Source: Tropicimonas sp033101155 (lineage in GTDB: Bacteria > Pseudomonadota > Alphaproteobacteria > Rhodobacterales > Rhodobacteraceae). Taken from it: a stretch of 64,000 nt of DNA. The notes below the pieces were generated by a model. It did not search any database. It had not been told where the DNA came from and worked only from the letters and a program-made list of their open reading frames with translations. Location of the stretch: positions 62,001 to 126,000 of the forward strand of contig NZ_JAWMPX010000013.1 in NCBI RefSeq assembly GCF_033101155.1. Reading direction: 5' to 3'. The translations under genes and the position numbers were made by a program. This document shows, piece by piece, positions 17,544-25,892 of this stretch; position 1 is the stretch's first letter; each line of letters starts with the position of its first letter.

Positions 17544-18136
17544 TGGCTGATCGCAAGACGATCAGCCTCTATGACGGGCAGGCCGAGGATTATGCGAAGA
17601 TGATCGACAGCGGCTGGCCCTATCCCCGGCTGGAACGCTTCATCGACTCGCTGCCGGAGGGCGGGCATGCGCTTGACCTCGGCTGCGGGCCGGGAAACTG
17701 GGCCGCGCGGATGGTTGAACGCGGACTCGAGGTCGATGCGCTGGATGCCTCCAAGGGCATGGCCGCGGTGGCCAGGGAACGCTACAGGCTGGACGTTCGC
17801 GTGGCCGGGTTCGACGCGGTCGAGGGCGAGGCGATCTATGATGGCATTTGGGCGCATTACAGCCTGCTCCACGCCCCGCGCGCGGCGATGCCGGGGCATC
17901 TGGCGGCGCTGTCGCGGGCGCTGCGACCGGGCGGGCACTTCCTGATCGCGATGAAGCTTGGAACCGGCGAGGCGCGGGACCGCCGGAACCGGTTCTACAC
18001 CTATTACGAGGAGGACGAGCTGGCCGGGCTGGTCGAAGCGGTCGGGCTCATGATCTTCGACCGGGAATATGGCGCGGAGATCGGCTTCGACGGATCGCCC
18101 CACGATTTCATCATTCTGCACGCGCGGCGCGCCTGA
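17543..18136 (+). CDS. Class I SAM-dependent methyltransferase
   Basis: A 197-aa Rossmann-fold methyltransferase. Motif I is ALDLGCGPGNWAARM at about residues 40-54, motif II has the acidic residue in VDALDASKGM, and the later LRPGGHFLIAMK is motif VI-like. The substrate is unknown. The ATG lies on the last base of the DUF3429 stop; the open frame upstream to 17471 is inside that gene. It is the fourth member of the ispH-LysE-DUF3429-methyltransferase run. Confidence 0.9.
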   Translation: MADRKTISLYDGQAEDYAKMIDSGWPYPRLERFIDSLPEGGHALDLGCGPGNWAARMVERGLEVDALDASKGMAAVARERYRLDVRVAGFDAVEGEAIYDGIWAHYSLLHAPRAAMPGHLAALSRALRPGGHFLIAMKLGTGEARDRRNRFYTYYEEDELAGLVEAVGLMIFDREYGAEIGFDGSPHDFIILHARRA

Positions 18137-18175
18137 GCGCTTGCCCCGGCCTCGTGGCTCCTCTATTCGCCCGCC

Positions 18176-18628
18176 ATGGCTGATCTTTACGCATTCACCG
18201 ATGGCGCCTGTTCAGGCAATCCCGGCCCCGGCGGCTGGGGCGCGCTCTTGCAGGCGCGCGAGGGCGACACCGTCGTCAAGGAGAGGGAACTCTCGGGCGG
18301 CGAGCCCGCGACGACCAACAACCGGATGGAGCTTCTGGCGGCGATCTCGGCGCTGGAAAGCCTGACCCGGCCGACCGAAATCACCATCGTCACCGATTCC
18401 GCCTATGTGAAGAACGGCGTGACGAGCTGGATCCATGGCTGGAAGCGCAATGGCTGGAAGACGGCCTCGAAGAAGCCGGTGAAGAACGAAGAGCTGTGGA
18501 AACGGATCGACGCGGCGCAGGCACAGCACAAGGTCAGCTGGGAATGGGTGAAGGGCCATGCCGGACACCCGGAAAACGAGCGCGCCGACGAGCTGGCCCG
18601 CGCCGGGATGGCGCCGTTCAAGAGCTGA
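18176..18628 (+). CDS. rnhA: Ribonuclease HI
   Basis: Endonuclease that cuts the RNA strand of RNA-DNA hybrids, for example R-loops and replication primers. The product is 150 aa. The catalytic residues are seen at D9 (FTDGACSGNPGPGGWG), E52 (NNRMELLAA) and D74 (VTDSAYV), with the final Asp in NERADELAR. The HxGHxxNE-type element is WVKGHAGHPENE. It lies 39 bp after the methyltransferase gene. A weak GACGG/CCGTC hairpin lies between it and convergent glsA. Confidence 0.97.
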   Translation: MADLYAFTDGACSGNPGPGGWGALLQAREGDTVVKERELSGGEPATTNNRMELLAAISALESLTRPTEITIVTDSAYVKNGVTSWIHGWKRNGWKTASKKPVKNEELWKRIDAAQAQHKVSWEWVKGHAGHPENERADELARAGMAPFKS

Positions 18629-18693
18629 GAGACAGCGCCGGACCGAGGGGACGGCGTCTCCGTCTTGTGTCCGCGCCCATTCACGCCCGGTCC

Positions 18694-19620
18694 CTAGGAG
18701 ACGCTGAAGACCGACAGGCGCAGCAAATGTGTGAGCTTCGCCAGCGCCGCCGTCCCGCGCAGGGAATTGCCGAACTGGTCCAGCCCCGGCGACCAGACGG
18801 CAATCGAGGCGCGCCGGGGCACGATGGCCAGGATACCGCCGCCCACCCCGCTCTTGCCCGGGATCCCGACCCGATAGGCAAACTCGCCCGATCCATTGTA
18901 ATGGCCGCAGGTCATCATCAGCGCGTTGATACTGCGGATATGTCCGGGCTGGATGAGATGTCCGGACGGGTGCAGCCCGGCAAGGAAGCGGCCGGTTCGG
19001 GCGAGTTGTTCGCAGGTCATCTCCAGCGCGCAATGGTGGAAATAGGTGCCGAGGGTCAGGTCGCAATCATGCCGCAGGTTGCCGCAAGCGCGCAGGAAAT
19101 GCGCCAGCGACCGGTTCCGGTGACCGCTGGCATTCTCGGAAGCAGCAACTTCGGGATCCATATAGATGTCGTCATCGGAGGCCGCCTGCCGGACGAACTG
19201 GATGATCTCGGCCAGCGTTTCCTTCGGGGTCGCGCCGACAAGCAGCGAATCCGTCGTGACGATGGCGCCGGAATTGACGAAGGGGTTGGGCGGAATGCCG
19301 TCGCGTGTCTCAAGCTCCTGCACGGAGTTGAAGACGAGCGTCGAGGGCTCCCGCCCGACCCTGTCCCAGAAACGCGACCCGTAGCGCCCGAGCGCAATGG
19401 CGAGGGTGAAGACCTTGGAGACGGACTGGACGGAGAAACCGGTCGTGGCATCGCCAGCGCTGAGCTGCTGCCCGTCGGCCAGACAAATCGAAATGCCGAA
19501 CTGGTCCGGATCGATCCCGGCCAGTTCCGGGATGTAATCGGCGACTCGCCCTCTATCCTCGCGCTGCTCCATGGCGGCACAGATATCGTCGAGCAGGGGG
19601 CGAACCGATTGACTGTCCAT
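18694..19620 (-). CDS. glsA: Glutaminase A
   Basis: Hydrolyses glutamine to glutamate and ammonia. The product is 308 aa from the ATG at 19620, the usual length for this serine-dependent glutaminase family. The long open frame upstream to 19857 is low-complexity and unlikely to be translated. Visible motifs are FSVQSVSKVF (catalytic SxxK), NPFVNSGAIV and GIPGKSGVGGGI near the C-terminus. It is monocistronic, convergent with rnhA and divergent from rplS. Confidence 0.95.
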   Translation of the reverse strand: MDSQSVRPLLDDICAAMEQREDRGRVADYIPELAGIDPDQFGISICLADGQQLSAGDATTGFSVQSVSKVFTLAIALGRYGSRFWDRVGREPSTLVFNSVQELETRDGIPPNPFVNSGAIVTTDSLLVGATPKETLAEIIQFVRQAASDDDIYMDPEVAASENASGHRNRSLAHFLRACGNLRHDCDLTLGTYFHHCALEMTCEQLARTGRFLAGLHPSGHLIQPGHIRSINALMMTCGHYNGSGEFAYRVGIPGKSGVGGGILAIVPRRASIAVWSPGLDQFGNSLRGTAALAKLTHLLRLSVFSVS

Positions 19621-20160
19621 TGCTTTCCACGTGGCTCCCGCAGCGGGCGCACAGCACCGGTGCCGCGCTCTCCCTGGCGCGACGATACGAGCGCCGCTCC
19701 GCGTTGCAAGGCGCAAATTGCGGTGTGGGCCGGTACGCCGACCCGGTGCAATCGCGGCAATCCCTAACCGTGCTCTCGTGCCAATCAGCGTTCCGATCCG
19801 ACCTTGGCACGCGGCTCGAAGCATCCGGCCTCGCGATCGCTTCCCGACAGGCCTCACGCGAGGCCCGATGTGGGTCAGGTTATCGCCTGCCCACGCTCAC
19901 TGGCCACTTGCATTGACCACTCCCTTGACCTAAACAGCGCCATCCCGGGCAGGCAACTGACTCGGGCGGTTTTCTATTGCACTCCGGACATTCCGGGCGG
20001 GCCTTCTTCGGCCCCTCCCCGCCGGCGCGCCTCGAGACCGAAAAAGGAATGACGACCTGACCTCCGGCGGGCGCGGATTGCGGACCCGATGAAGACCTGG
20101 AGCTCCGGGACGCGGCAAACACTTTGCGGAACAACCGCAAGCAGCAAAGGAGCGTTTCAG
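19621..20160. other. 540-bp non-coding region between glsA and rplS
   Basis: Unusually long for this window. I find no credible reading frame. It must hold the glsA promoter and the rplS-rpmE promoter and leader. Possible local hairpins exist, for example GGGCC/GGCCC near 20000, but none fits a known leader RNA that I can recognise. A TTGACC hexamer at 19925-19930 lacks a convincing -10 partner. Confidence 0.5.
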
Positions 20161-20532
20161 ATGAACCTGATCGCGGAACTCGAGGCGGAACAGATCGCCT
20201 CCCTCGGGAATGAAATTCCCGACTTCAAGGCCGGCGACACCGTTCGCGTCGGCTACAAGGTGACCGAAGGCTCGCGCAGCCGGGTCCAGAATTACGAAGG
20301 CGTCTGCATCGCGCGCAAGAATGGCGCTGGCATTGCCGGCTCGTTCACCGTTCGCAAGATCTCCTTCGGTGAAGGCGTGGAGCGTGTGTTCCCGCTGCAT
20401 TCGACGAATATCGAGAGCATCACCGTCGTGCGCCGTGGTCGCGTGCGCCGCGCCAAGCTCTATTACCTGCGTTCGCGCCGCGGCAAGTCGGCCCGGATCG
20501 CGGAAGTGTCCAACTACAAGCCCAAGTCGTAA
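20161..20532 (+). CDS. rplS: 50S ribosomal protein L19
   Basis: Ribosomal protein near the 30S-50S interface. The 123-aa product has the L19 signature NIESITVVRRGRVRRAKLYYLR and KISFGEGVERVFPLHS. The start is the ATG at 20161 after AAAGGAG; the frame is open further upstream but lacks a better start. It is followed 8 bp later by rpmE. The usual upstream partners rpsP, rimM and trmD are absent here. Confidence 0.97.
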   Translation: MNLIAELEAEQIASLGNEIPDFKAGDTVRVGYKVTEGSRSRVQNYEGVCIARKNGAGIAGSFTVRKISFGEGVERVFPLHSTNIESITVVRRGRVRRAKLYYLRSRRGKSARIAEVSNYKPKS

Positions 20533-20540
20533 GGAGACAG

Positions 20541-20765
20541 ATGATGAAAAAAGATCTGCATCCCGAATATCACGTCATTGACGTCAAGATGACCGATGGC
20601 ACCATCCTCCAGATGAAGTCGACCTGGGGCAAGGAAGGCGACCAGCTCGCGCTGGATATCGACCCCACCGTGCACCCCGCCTGGACTGGCGGTTCGGCCA
20701 AGCTGATGGATACCGGCGGCCGGGTTTCCAAGTTCAAGAAGAAATACGAGGGTCTGGGCTTCTGA
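20541..20765 (+). CDS. rpmE: 50S ribosomal protein L31 (zinc-free type)
   Basis: A 74-aa L31 with DLHPEYHVIDVKMTDG at the start and LDIDPTVHPAWTGG, typical of alphaproteobacterial L31. It contains no cysteine, so it is the zinc-independent (C-minus) form and cannot serve as a zinc reserve. Two adjacent ATGs (20541, 20544) follow AAGGAGA; either could start translation. It is co-transcribed with rplS and closed by a strong terminator. Confidence 0.95.
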   Translation: MMKKDLHPEYHVIDVKMTDGTILQMKSTWGKEGDQLALDIDPTVHPAWTGGSAKLMDTGGRVSKFKKKYEGLGF

Positions 20766-20790
20766 GAAGTCACAGATCACGGACAGTGCG

Positions 20791-20821
20791 GAACGCCGCT
20801 CCTTCGGGGGCGGCGTTTTTC
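20791..20821 (+). terminator. Rho-independent terminator after rplS-rpmE
   Basis: Arms ACGCCGC (20793-20799) and GCGGCGT (20810-20816) with a short CTTCGG-type loop, followed by TTTTT. It begins about 25 bp after the rpmE stop. Confidence 0.9.
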
Positions 20822-20928
20822 GTTTGGCGGCACAGCTCAGGGCCTCTGTTCCGACCTCTTGTTGACCGTTGCGCACTTTGCAGCCAATGTCCGCGTCTGC
20901 TGAATGCGCATGAAAAGAAGACCGGGAC

Positions 20929-21420
20929 TTGGTGACTGTCCGTTCATATCAAAGTGATGACCGTTTGTGGGTTGCGGAGTCCAACGTGCAGTTTTACCGG
21001 AGATTTCACGACTTCGATGTCACCTTTTCCGAGGCGGTGAACGCGGCTCTGGACCTGCTGGAAGACCAGATGTCGAAGGCTACAAGCAATTACCTGATTG
21101 CCGAGGCCGCGAACCGACCCGTAGGCTGCATATTCCTGAGTGCGGAGACGCCAACGGTTGGACGCATCCGCTTGTTCTTCGTCGAGGATGCATATCGGGG
21201 AAAGGGCATCGGCGCGCGCCTGCTGGGGGATGGTCTCTCCCGGGCCAGAAGGAACGGCCTGCAGTGCATTCGCGTCTCGACTTTCGATCAGCATCCCGAA
21301 GCGTGCCGACTCTACGAGTCATTTGGATTCGAACGCGTCAATTCGGCAGAAATGCGGGCATACGGTCGGGACATGCACCAACGAGACTATGAGTTGCTGC
21401 TTGGCGGCGGCGACGCGTAG
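20929..21420 (+). CDS. GNAT-family N-acetyltransferase
   Basis: A 163-aa acetyl-CoA-dependent acetyltransferase with the CoA-binding motif A in AYRGKGIGARLLGDGL (about residues 85-100) and the C-terminal EACRLYESFGFERV block. The acceptor is unknown. The start is unclear: TTG at 20929 or GTG at 20932, both without a strong ribosome site. Its 3' end overlaps the 3' end of the convergent fosX by 34 bp. Confidence 0.85.
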   Translation: MVTVRSYQSDDRLWVAESNVQFYRRFHDFDVTFSEAVNAALDLLEDQMSKATSNYLIAEAANRPVGCIFLSAETPTVGRIRLFFVEDAYRGKGIGARLLGDGLSRARRNGLQCIRVSTFDQHPEACRLYESFGFERVNSAEMRAYGRDMHQRDYELLLGGGDA

Positions 21421-21809
21421 CGGGCCAGACGCTCTTCCAGCGTGCCGCTGTGCAACTCGAACATGTGGTTGTCATGGTCATAAAAATATATCGATTTTCC
21501 CTCGCCGGCAACCCGTGACCGTCCATGTTCCACGTCCAGCCCAAGCGCCAGGATACGCTGAAGCCGATCCTCGACCGCGTCCGGTGCAATCTTGAAAGCA
21601 ACATGATTATACGTTCGGGTTTCGAGCGGGTCGCCCTCCATTATGGCGATCCATGATCCTCCGATATCGAAAAAGCGCTCTTTCGAAAGCGAATAGGTCT
21701 CGTCGCCACTGTCGTAGATCTTTCTCGCATCCAGTACCCGCACCAGAATCTCTTCCATCTTGTCCAGGTCTCTGACGACAAAGGTCATGTGGCTAAGGCC
21801 CTCGATCAT
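21387..21809 (-). CDS. fosX: FosX-type fosfomycin hydrolase
   Basis: VOC-fold metalloenzyme of 140 aa that strongly resembles Listeria FosX, which opens the fosfomycin epoxide with water in a Mn-dependent way. In Listeria numbering the metal ligands H7, H69 and E118 and the general base E44 are all present at the same positions, as are YSLSKERFF and GKSIYFYDHDNHMFELH. A GGAGGG site lies upstream of the ATG at 21809. Overlap with the convergent GNAT gene is 34 bp. Hydrolysis of a different epoxide is possible in a marine or soil bacterium. Confidence 0.88.
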   Translation of the reverse strand: MIEGLSHMTFVVRDLDKMEEILVRVLDARKIYDSGDETYSLSKERFFDIGGSWIAIMEGDPLETRTYNHVAFKIAPDAVEDRLQRILALGLDVEHGRSRVAGEGKSIYFYDHDNHMFELHSGTLEERLARYASPPPSSNS

Positions 21810-21979
21810 CCCATCCCTCCTGCCTCGGAATCGCAGGAACCATAGCTGACAATCGGCGGATGTCAGCAAGGTCCCCGTCGACCATCCCCGGCCTTCATCT
21901 CCGAGACGAGGACACCGGTTGCAGACCACACCCGCCGGCCCTATGCCTCGGATATCCCGAGCCAAGCGATGGAGCGACC

Positions 21980-23020
21980 ATGAATACCGATCTTCTCAAG
22001 CGCCTCTGCGAGACCCCCGGCGTTCCCGGCCACGAACAGCGCGTGCGCGATCTGATCCTTTCCGAGATCGAGGGCCTCTTCGACCATGTCGAGACCGACC
22101 CGATGGGCTCACTGCTCTGCCGGCGCGACGCCCGCGGCGGCTCGGAGACCCCGACCAAGGTCATGCTGCTCTGCCACATGGACGAGATCGGCTTCCTCGT
22201 GAGCCATATCTCCAAGGAAGGCTTTCTCTATCTCCAGCCCGTTGGAGGCTTCGACCCGCGCACCCTTTTCGCCCGCCGCGTCATCGTCTGCACCGATGAG
22301 GGCGATCTCAAGGGCGTCATGAACCCCGCCGGCCCCGGCGTGCACATCACCAAGATGGAGGACCGCAAGAAGGTCCCCGAAGTGCATGAGTTCATCGTCG
22401 ATACCGGGCTGGGCGAGGCAGCCGCCGAGCGCGTGAAGGTCGGCGACATGGTGGTGATGGACGAGCCCTTCCTCGAGATGGGCGAGAAATTCGTCTCCAA
22501 GGCGCTGGACAATCGCGTCGCCTGCTGGCTCGGCATCGAGGCGCTGCGCGGCCTCGGGGACGCGGCGAACGAGGTCGAGATCCATGTCGCCTTCACCTGC
22601 CAGGAGGAGGTCGGGCTGCGCGGCGCGCGCACCGCATCGCACCGGATCCAGCCGGATATCGGCATCGGCGTGGACACCACGCTGGCCTGCGACACGCCCG
22701 GCGTACCGGAGCAGGACCGCACCACCGAACAGGGCAAGGGCTTCGGCCTGCATGTGCGCGACACCTCCTTCATCGCCGACACGGCGCTGGTGGCCGAATT
22801 CGACGCGCTGGCCCGCGCCGAGGAGATCCCGTTCCAGCGCACCATGCTGCGCGCCGGCGGCCAGGATGGTGCGGCCGCCCAACAGGCCGCAGCCGGCGCC
22901 CGCGCCGTCGGCATTGTGGTCGGCACGCGCTATATCCATACCGTGACAGAGATGGTCGATCGCCGCGACCTCCAGGCCGCACAGGACATCCTGACCGCCT
23001 ATCTCAAACAGGCCAGCTGA
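21980..23020 (+). CDS. M42 family metallopeptidase
   Basis: Cytoplasmic di-metal aminopeptidase of the M42 (glutamyl/tetrahedral TET-like) family, 346 aa. Metal and catalytic motifs visible are LCHMDEIG (His and Asp, about residues 66-68), KALDNRVACW (bridging Asp), TCQEEVGLRGA (catalytic and ligand Glu) and GTRYIHTVTEM (terminal His). It probably forms large oligomers that trim peptides. The start is the ATG at 21980 after GGAG. Divergent from fosX and ended by a strong hairpin. Confidence 0.92.
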   Translation: MNTDLLKRLCETPGVPGHEQRVRDLILSEIEGLFDHVETDPMGSLLCRRDARGGSETPTKVMLLCHMDEIGFLVSHISKEGFLYLQPVGGFDPRTLFARRVIVCTDEGDLKGVMNPAGPGVHITKMEDRKKVPEVHEFIVDTGLGEAAAERVKVGDMVVMDEPFLEMGEKFVSKALDNRVACWLGIEALRGLGDAANEVEIHVAFTCQEEVGLRGARTASHRIQPDIGIGVDTTLACDTPGVPEQDRTTEQGKGFGLHVRDTSFIADTALVAEFDALARAEEIPFQRTMLRAGGQDGAAAQQAAAGARAVGIVVGTRYIHTVTEMVDRRDLQAAQDILTAYLKQAS

Positions 23021-23077
23021 GACGACCAGGTCAGCCGCGTTCGCCAGACGCTCCTGACGCAACCCGAACGAATGGAG

Positions 23078-23113
23078 ACAGGGCCGGCGATGCGGATCGC
23101 CGGCCCTGTTTTA
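23078..23113. terminator. Perfect 13-bp terminator hairpin between M42 gene and EamA gene
   Basis: ACAGGGCCGGCGA (23078-23090) and TCGCCGGCCCTGT (23097-23109) pair perfectly around TGCGGA, followed on the plus strand by TTTTATTT. The hairpin abuts the stop of the convergent EamA gene, so it may also serve that gene, but the minus-strand side lacks a U run. Confidence 0.88.
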
Positions 23114-24016
23114 TTTCGCCAGACTTTCCGCCGGGCCGCGAACGCACCCCTTTGGCAGGCGGACAAACATCACCGCGTTGCCCAGCAGGGCGAGCAACAC
23201 CCCGGCGCCGCTGACCCAGGTCCACTCATATCCTTCAAAGACGGTCGAGATCGCCAGCGCCACGATGGGGAACAGCACCGTCGCATAGGCCGCGCGCGAC
23301 GAGCCGACGCGGGCGACCAGCATCAGGTAGGTGGTGAAGGCGATGATCGAACCGAAGACGGCCAGGTAGAGCATGGCGCCAAGATAGGCCGCATCGGGCG
23401 GCGCGATCATCGGCGTGCCGCTCGCGAGGATCGCCGCCAGAAGGATCGCTGCGCCGCAAGCCATCCCCCATGCGTTGGCAGCAATCGTGCCGAGCCCCGC
23501 CGCCGAGTTGCGCCGCGAAATCATGTTCCCCAGCGAGAAGAACAGCGTCCCCAGAGCCGCCAACGCAATTCCGTGCAACGCCTGCCCGGAGGCGTCCAGC
23601 GACAGGTCTGGGCCGAAGAGAAGAACCAGCCCGAGCACCCCGAGCGCGCTGGCAAGCATCACCCGCCCGGTGATCCGGTCGCCGAAAAAGAGCCGCGCGT
23701 TGAAGGCGTTGAACAGGGTCGCGAGCGAGAAGACGACGGAGAGCAGCCCGGAGGGGATATAGGCGGCGGCGGCGTAGAAGCAGATGAAGTTGAGGCTGAA
23801 GAGACAGAGCGCCTGCGCGAGGATCCAGGGCCGGTGTCGGCGATCGGGCAGGATCAGCCGGCCGGACAATGCCAGTCCAAGCAGGAACACCCCACCCGCC
23901 GCAGCGAAACGATAGAACACCGAGACCAACACCGGCACCGGCCCGACCTGAAGGGTGATGGCGATCCAGGTTGTGCCCCAGATCAGGACGGTCATGGCGA
24001 ACAGAACGGTATTCAT
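23111..24016 (-). CDS. EamA/DMT-family transporter
   Basis: A 301-aa inner-membrane protein with ten predicted hydrophobic segments in two EamA repeats (ALYIPSG-like turn at AAYIPSGLLSVVFSL in the first repeat). The start LIWGTTWIAI is typical of drug/metabolite transporters. The substrate is unknown. It is divergent from an AraC-type regulator, a common arrangement for a regulator controlling an efflux permease. Confidence 0.9.
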   Translation of the reverse strand: MNTVLFAMTVLIWGTTWIAITLQVGPVPVLVSVFYRFAAAGGVFLLGLALSGRLILPDRRHRPWILAQALCLFSLNFICFYAAAAYIPSGLLSVVFSLATLFNAFNARLFFGDRITGRVMLASALGVLGLVLLFGPDLSLDASGQALHGIALAALGTLFFSLGNMISRRNSAAGLGTIAANAWGMACGAAILLAAILASGTPMIAPPDAAYLGAMLYLAVFGSIIAFTTYLMLVARVGSSRAAYATVLFPIVALAISTVFEGYEWTWVSGAGVLLALLGNAVMFVRLPKGCVRGPAESLAK

Positions 24017-24173
24017 GGCGACTCCTTGCGTACTGTCGCCGACATAAACGCTTCACCGCTGTCAGTTTTGCACGATCTTGCGGTAAATACTCTCGCGCCC
24101 AACGGTTTCACTTGGCTGTCGGGCCGGACAGGCGCTATCCCTGCGCCAAACCACCGGATTCCGTTCAAAGCCA

Positions 24174-25037
24174 ATGCCTGCCCAGTCGAAACCCCTGTCC
24201 AGCTTTCTCTCTGCCTCCCCGACAGCCCGGGCCCTGGCACGGATGGAGCTTGGCTTCGGCCGCTCCACGACGATCTGGTGCAACCGGAACGACCAGATCT
24301 CCGTTGAAAACCCCGTGGGACATACATTTAGCTTCTACCTGCGCGGCGGCGAGGGAACGTGGCGGGTCGATGGCGCGCAGGCGCATGGCTGGCCGGGCGC
24401 GGTCTGTGTCATGCCACAGGGGCAAAGCTCGGTCTGGCGCATCACCCGGCCTTTTGTCTTCCTGCATCTCTACCTGCCGGATGACGAATTGCGCCGCAGC
24501 TTCGCCGAGACCTTCGACCGGGACGCCCGGCGGCTGGAACTGGCCGAACGGACCTATGTCGAGCCCGAGCAACTCGCCATGCCTTTCAAAGCGCTTCTCG
24601 CGGCGATCCAAAGCGACGATCCGGCCTGCGCCGATGCGGCGGCGGTCGAGCTGATGGCGACACTCCTCGCCTCCGGCCGTTTCGCGAACAAGGCCCGATT
24701 GCCGCTCACCGGCGGGCTGTCTCCAAGGCATCGCACGCTGCTGTGTGACTTCATCGAAGCCAATCTGGACCAGACTCTCCGCCTGCGAGAGCTCTCGACC
24801 CTTGTCGGACTCAGCGAGTTTCACCTGCAGCGCAGCTTCCGCGAGACGTGTGGAGTCTCGCCGCAGCGCTGGATCGCCCACCGGCGGACAGAACGGGCGA
24901 AAAGACTGATCCGGGATGGCGAGCCACTCGCGCAGGTCGCGGCCGCCTGCGGTTTCAGCTCCCAAAGCCACCTGTCGCGCAGTTTCCGCGACGGGACCGG
25001 CGTAACGCCCGGCGCATTCCGGCGCGCCATGGCCTGA
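24174..25037 (+). CDS. AraC-family transcriptional regulator
   Basis: A 287-aa regulator with an N-terminal cupin-like sensing domain and a C-terminal pair of helix-turn-helices (about residues 185-285): LRELSTLVGLSEFHLQRSFRET and LAQVAAACGFSSQSHLSRSFRDG. It is divergent from the EamA transporter across 157 bp and is probably its activator. The inducer is not predictable. Confidence 0.92.
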   Translation: MPAQSKPLSSFLSASPTARALARMELGFGRSTTIWCNRNDQISVENPVGHTFSFYLRGGEGTWRVDGAQAHGWPGAVCVMPQGQSSVWRITRPFVFLHLYLPDDELRRSFAETFDRDARRLELAERTYVEPEQLAMPFKALLAAIQSDDPACADAAAVELMATLLASGRFANKARLPLTGGLSPRHRTLLCDFIEANLDQTLRLRELSTLVGLSEFHLQRSFRETCGVSPQRWIAHRRTERAKRLIRDGEPLAQVAAACGFSSQSHLSRSFRDGTGVTPGAFRRAMA

Positions 25038-25120
25038 CCGACGCACCGGGGAGACCCCTGCGTTCAATCCGGTTTCTCCGTCGCTCAGGGCGACGGGGCA
25101 GCGATTGCAAAAACGGGGCG

Positions 25121-25807
25121 TTACGGCTCGAGTGTGGCCAGCTCCTCCAAGGTCGCATCCCAAAGAGCTTGGGCGACCGCTTCTCCTATCGGGGCATCGC
25201 TGCCGAGAGCGGCGGACAGGGTGGTATGGACCTCGCTCCGCACCGGGTCGAGCCCGAGATCCTCATGGAAGGCATCCACCGCCCCGGCGCCGGGTGCGAT
25301 CTCCCCCTCCACCAGGATCAGCGCGTGGGCCAGCATGCGCGACCGCCCACCGCCCCGGGATCGCCAACGCTGCGCCGTACCGACGAATTTCCGCCCCTCG
25401 AGCGAGAGATTCCAGGTCCCGTCGCAAAAGCTCCCCGGCGTGGCGCCGGTATGAGCCTTAAGCCTCTGCGCAGAGGTGACCGACTGTATGATCCGGGTGA
25501 TGAGCTTGTAGCCCGCCTCGATATTGAATCCGCGCCCGACGGTCACCGCGAAGCTCAGGTTCAGCACGCCGGGCCCCTGCGGCACTGTCCCGCCGCCGGT
25601 GCGCCGCTGGTGAACCGGCCAACCACGCGCCGTGGAATGCATCACGGCCAGATCGAAGCCCGGCCGCGTCCGGTAGGCGCGCGGACAGACCAGCGCTCGG
25701 TTCTCGGCCGACCAGAGAGCCACCTGCGGTCCCGAGGCGGAAAACATCTCAGCTTCCAGCGCGAGGCCGTCGGCCACATCACCGACCCATTGCAACGCCT
25801 CAGTCAT
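25121..25807 (-). CDS. Lipoate/biotin-ligase-fold protein (LplA-like)
   Basis: A 228-aa protein of the lipoate-protein ligase A family. RTGGGTVPQGPGVLNLSFAV is the conserved glycine-rich block, and RKFVGTAQRW carries the lysine that positions the lipoyl-adenylate. It may attach lipoate or a related group to a carrier protein or act as an amidotransferase. It lacks the C-terminal accessory domain of E. coli LplA. It is convergent with the AraC gene and lies after the Fe-ADH gene on the same strand. Confidence 0.8.
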   Translation of the reverse strand: MTEALQWVGDVADGLALEAEMFSASGPQVALWSAENRALVCPRAYRTRPGFDLAVMHSTARGWPVHQRRTGGGTVPQGPGVLNLSFAVTVGRGFNIEAGYKLITRIIQSVTSAQRLKAHTGATPGSFCDGTWNLSLEGRKFVGTAQRWRSRGGGRSRMLAHALILVEGEIAPGAGAVDAFHEDLGLDPVRSEVHTTLSAALGSDAPIGEAVAQALWDATLEELATLEP

Positions 25808-25892
25808 GAATCCGCATCTCCGAAACCGTCCAGACCGACACAGTCTATCAGCCCCATCCGCAGCGTCGACACCCGGCCGGCCAGAACGCCGC

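Noticed and set aside
19621..19857. N-terminal extension of glutaminase
   Set aside because: The family's normal 308-aa length starts at 19620, and the upstream codons are low-complexity Arg/Ala-rich.
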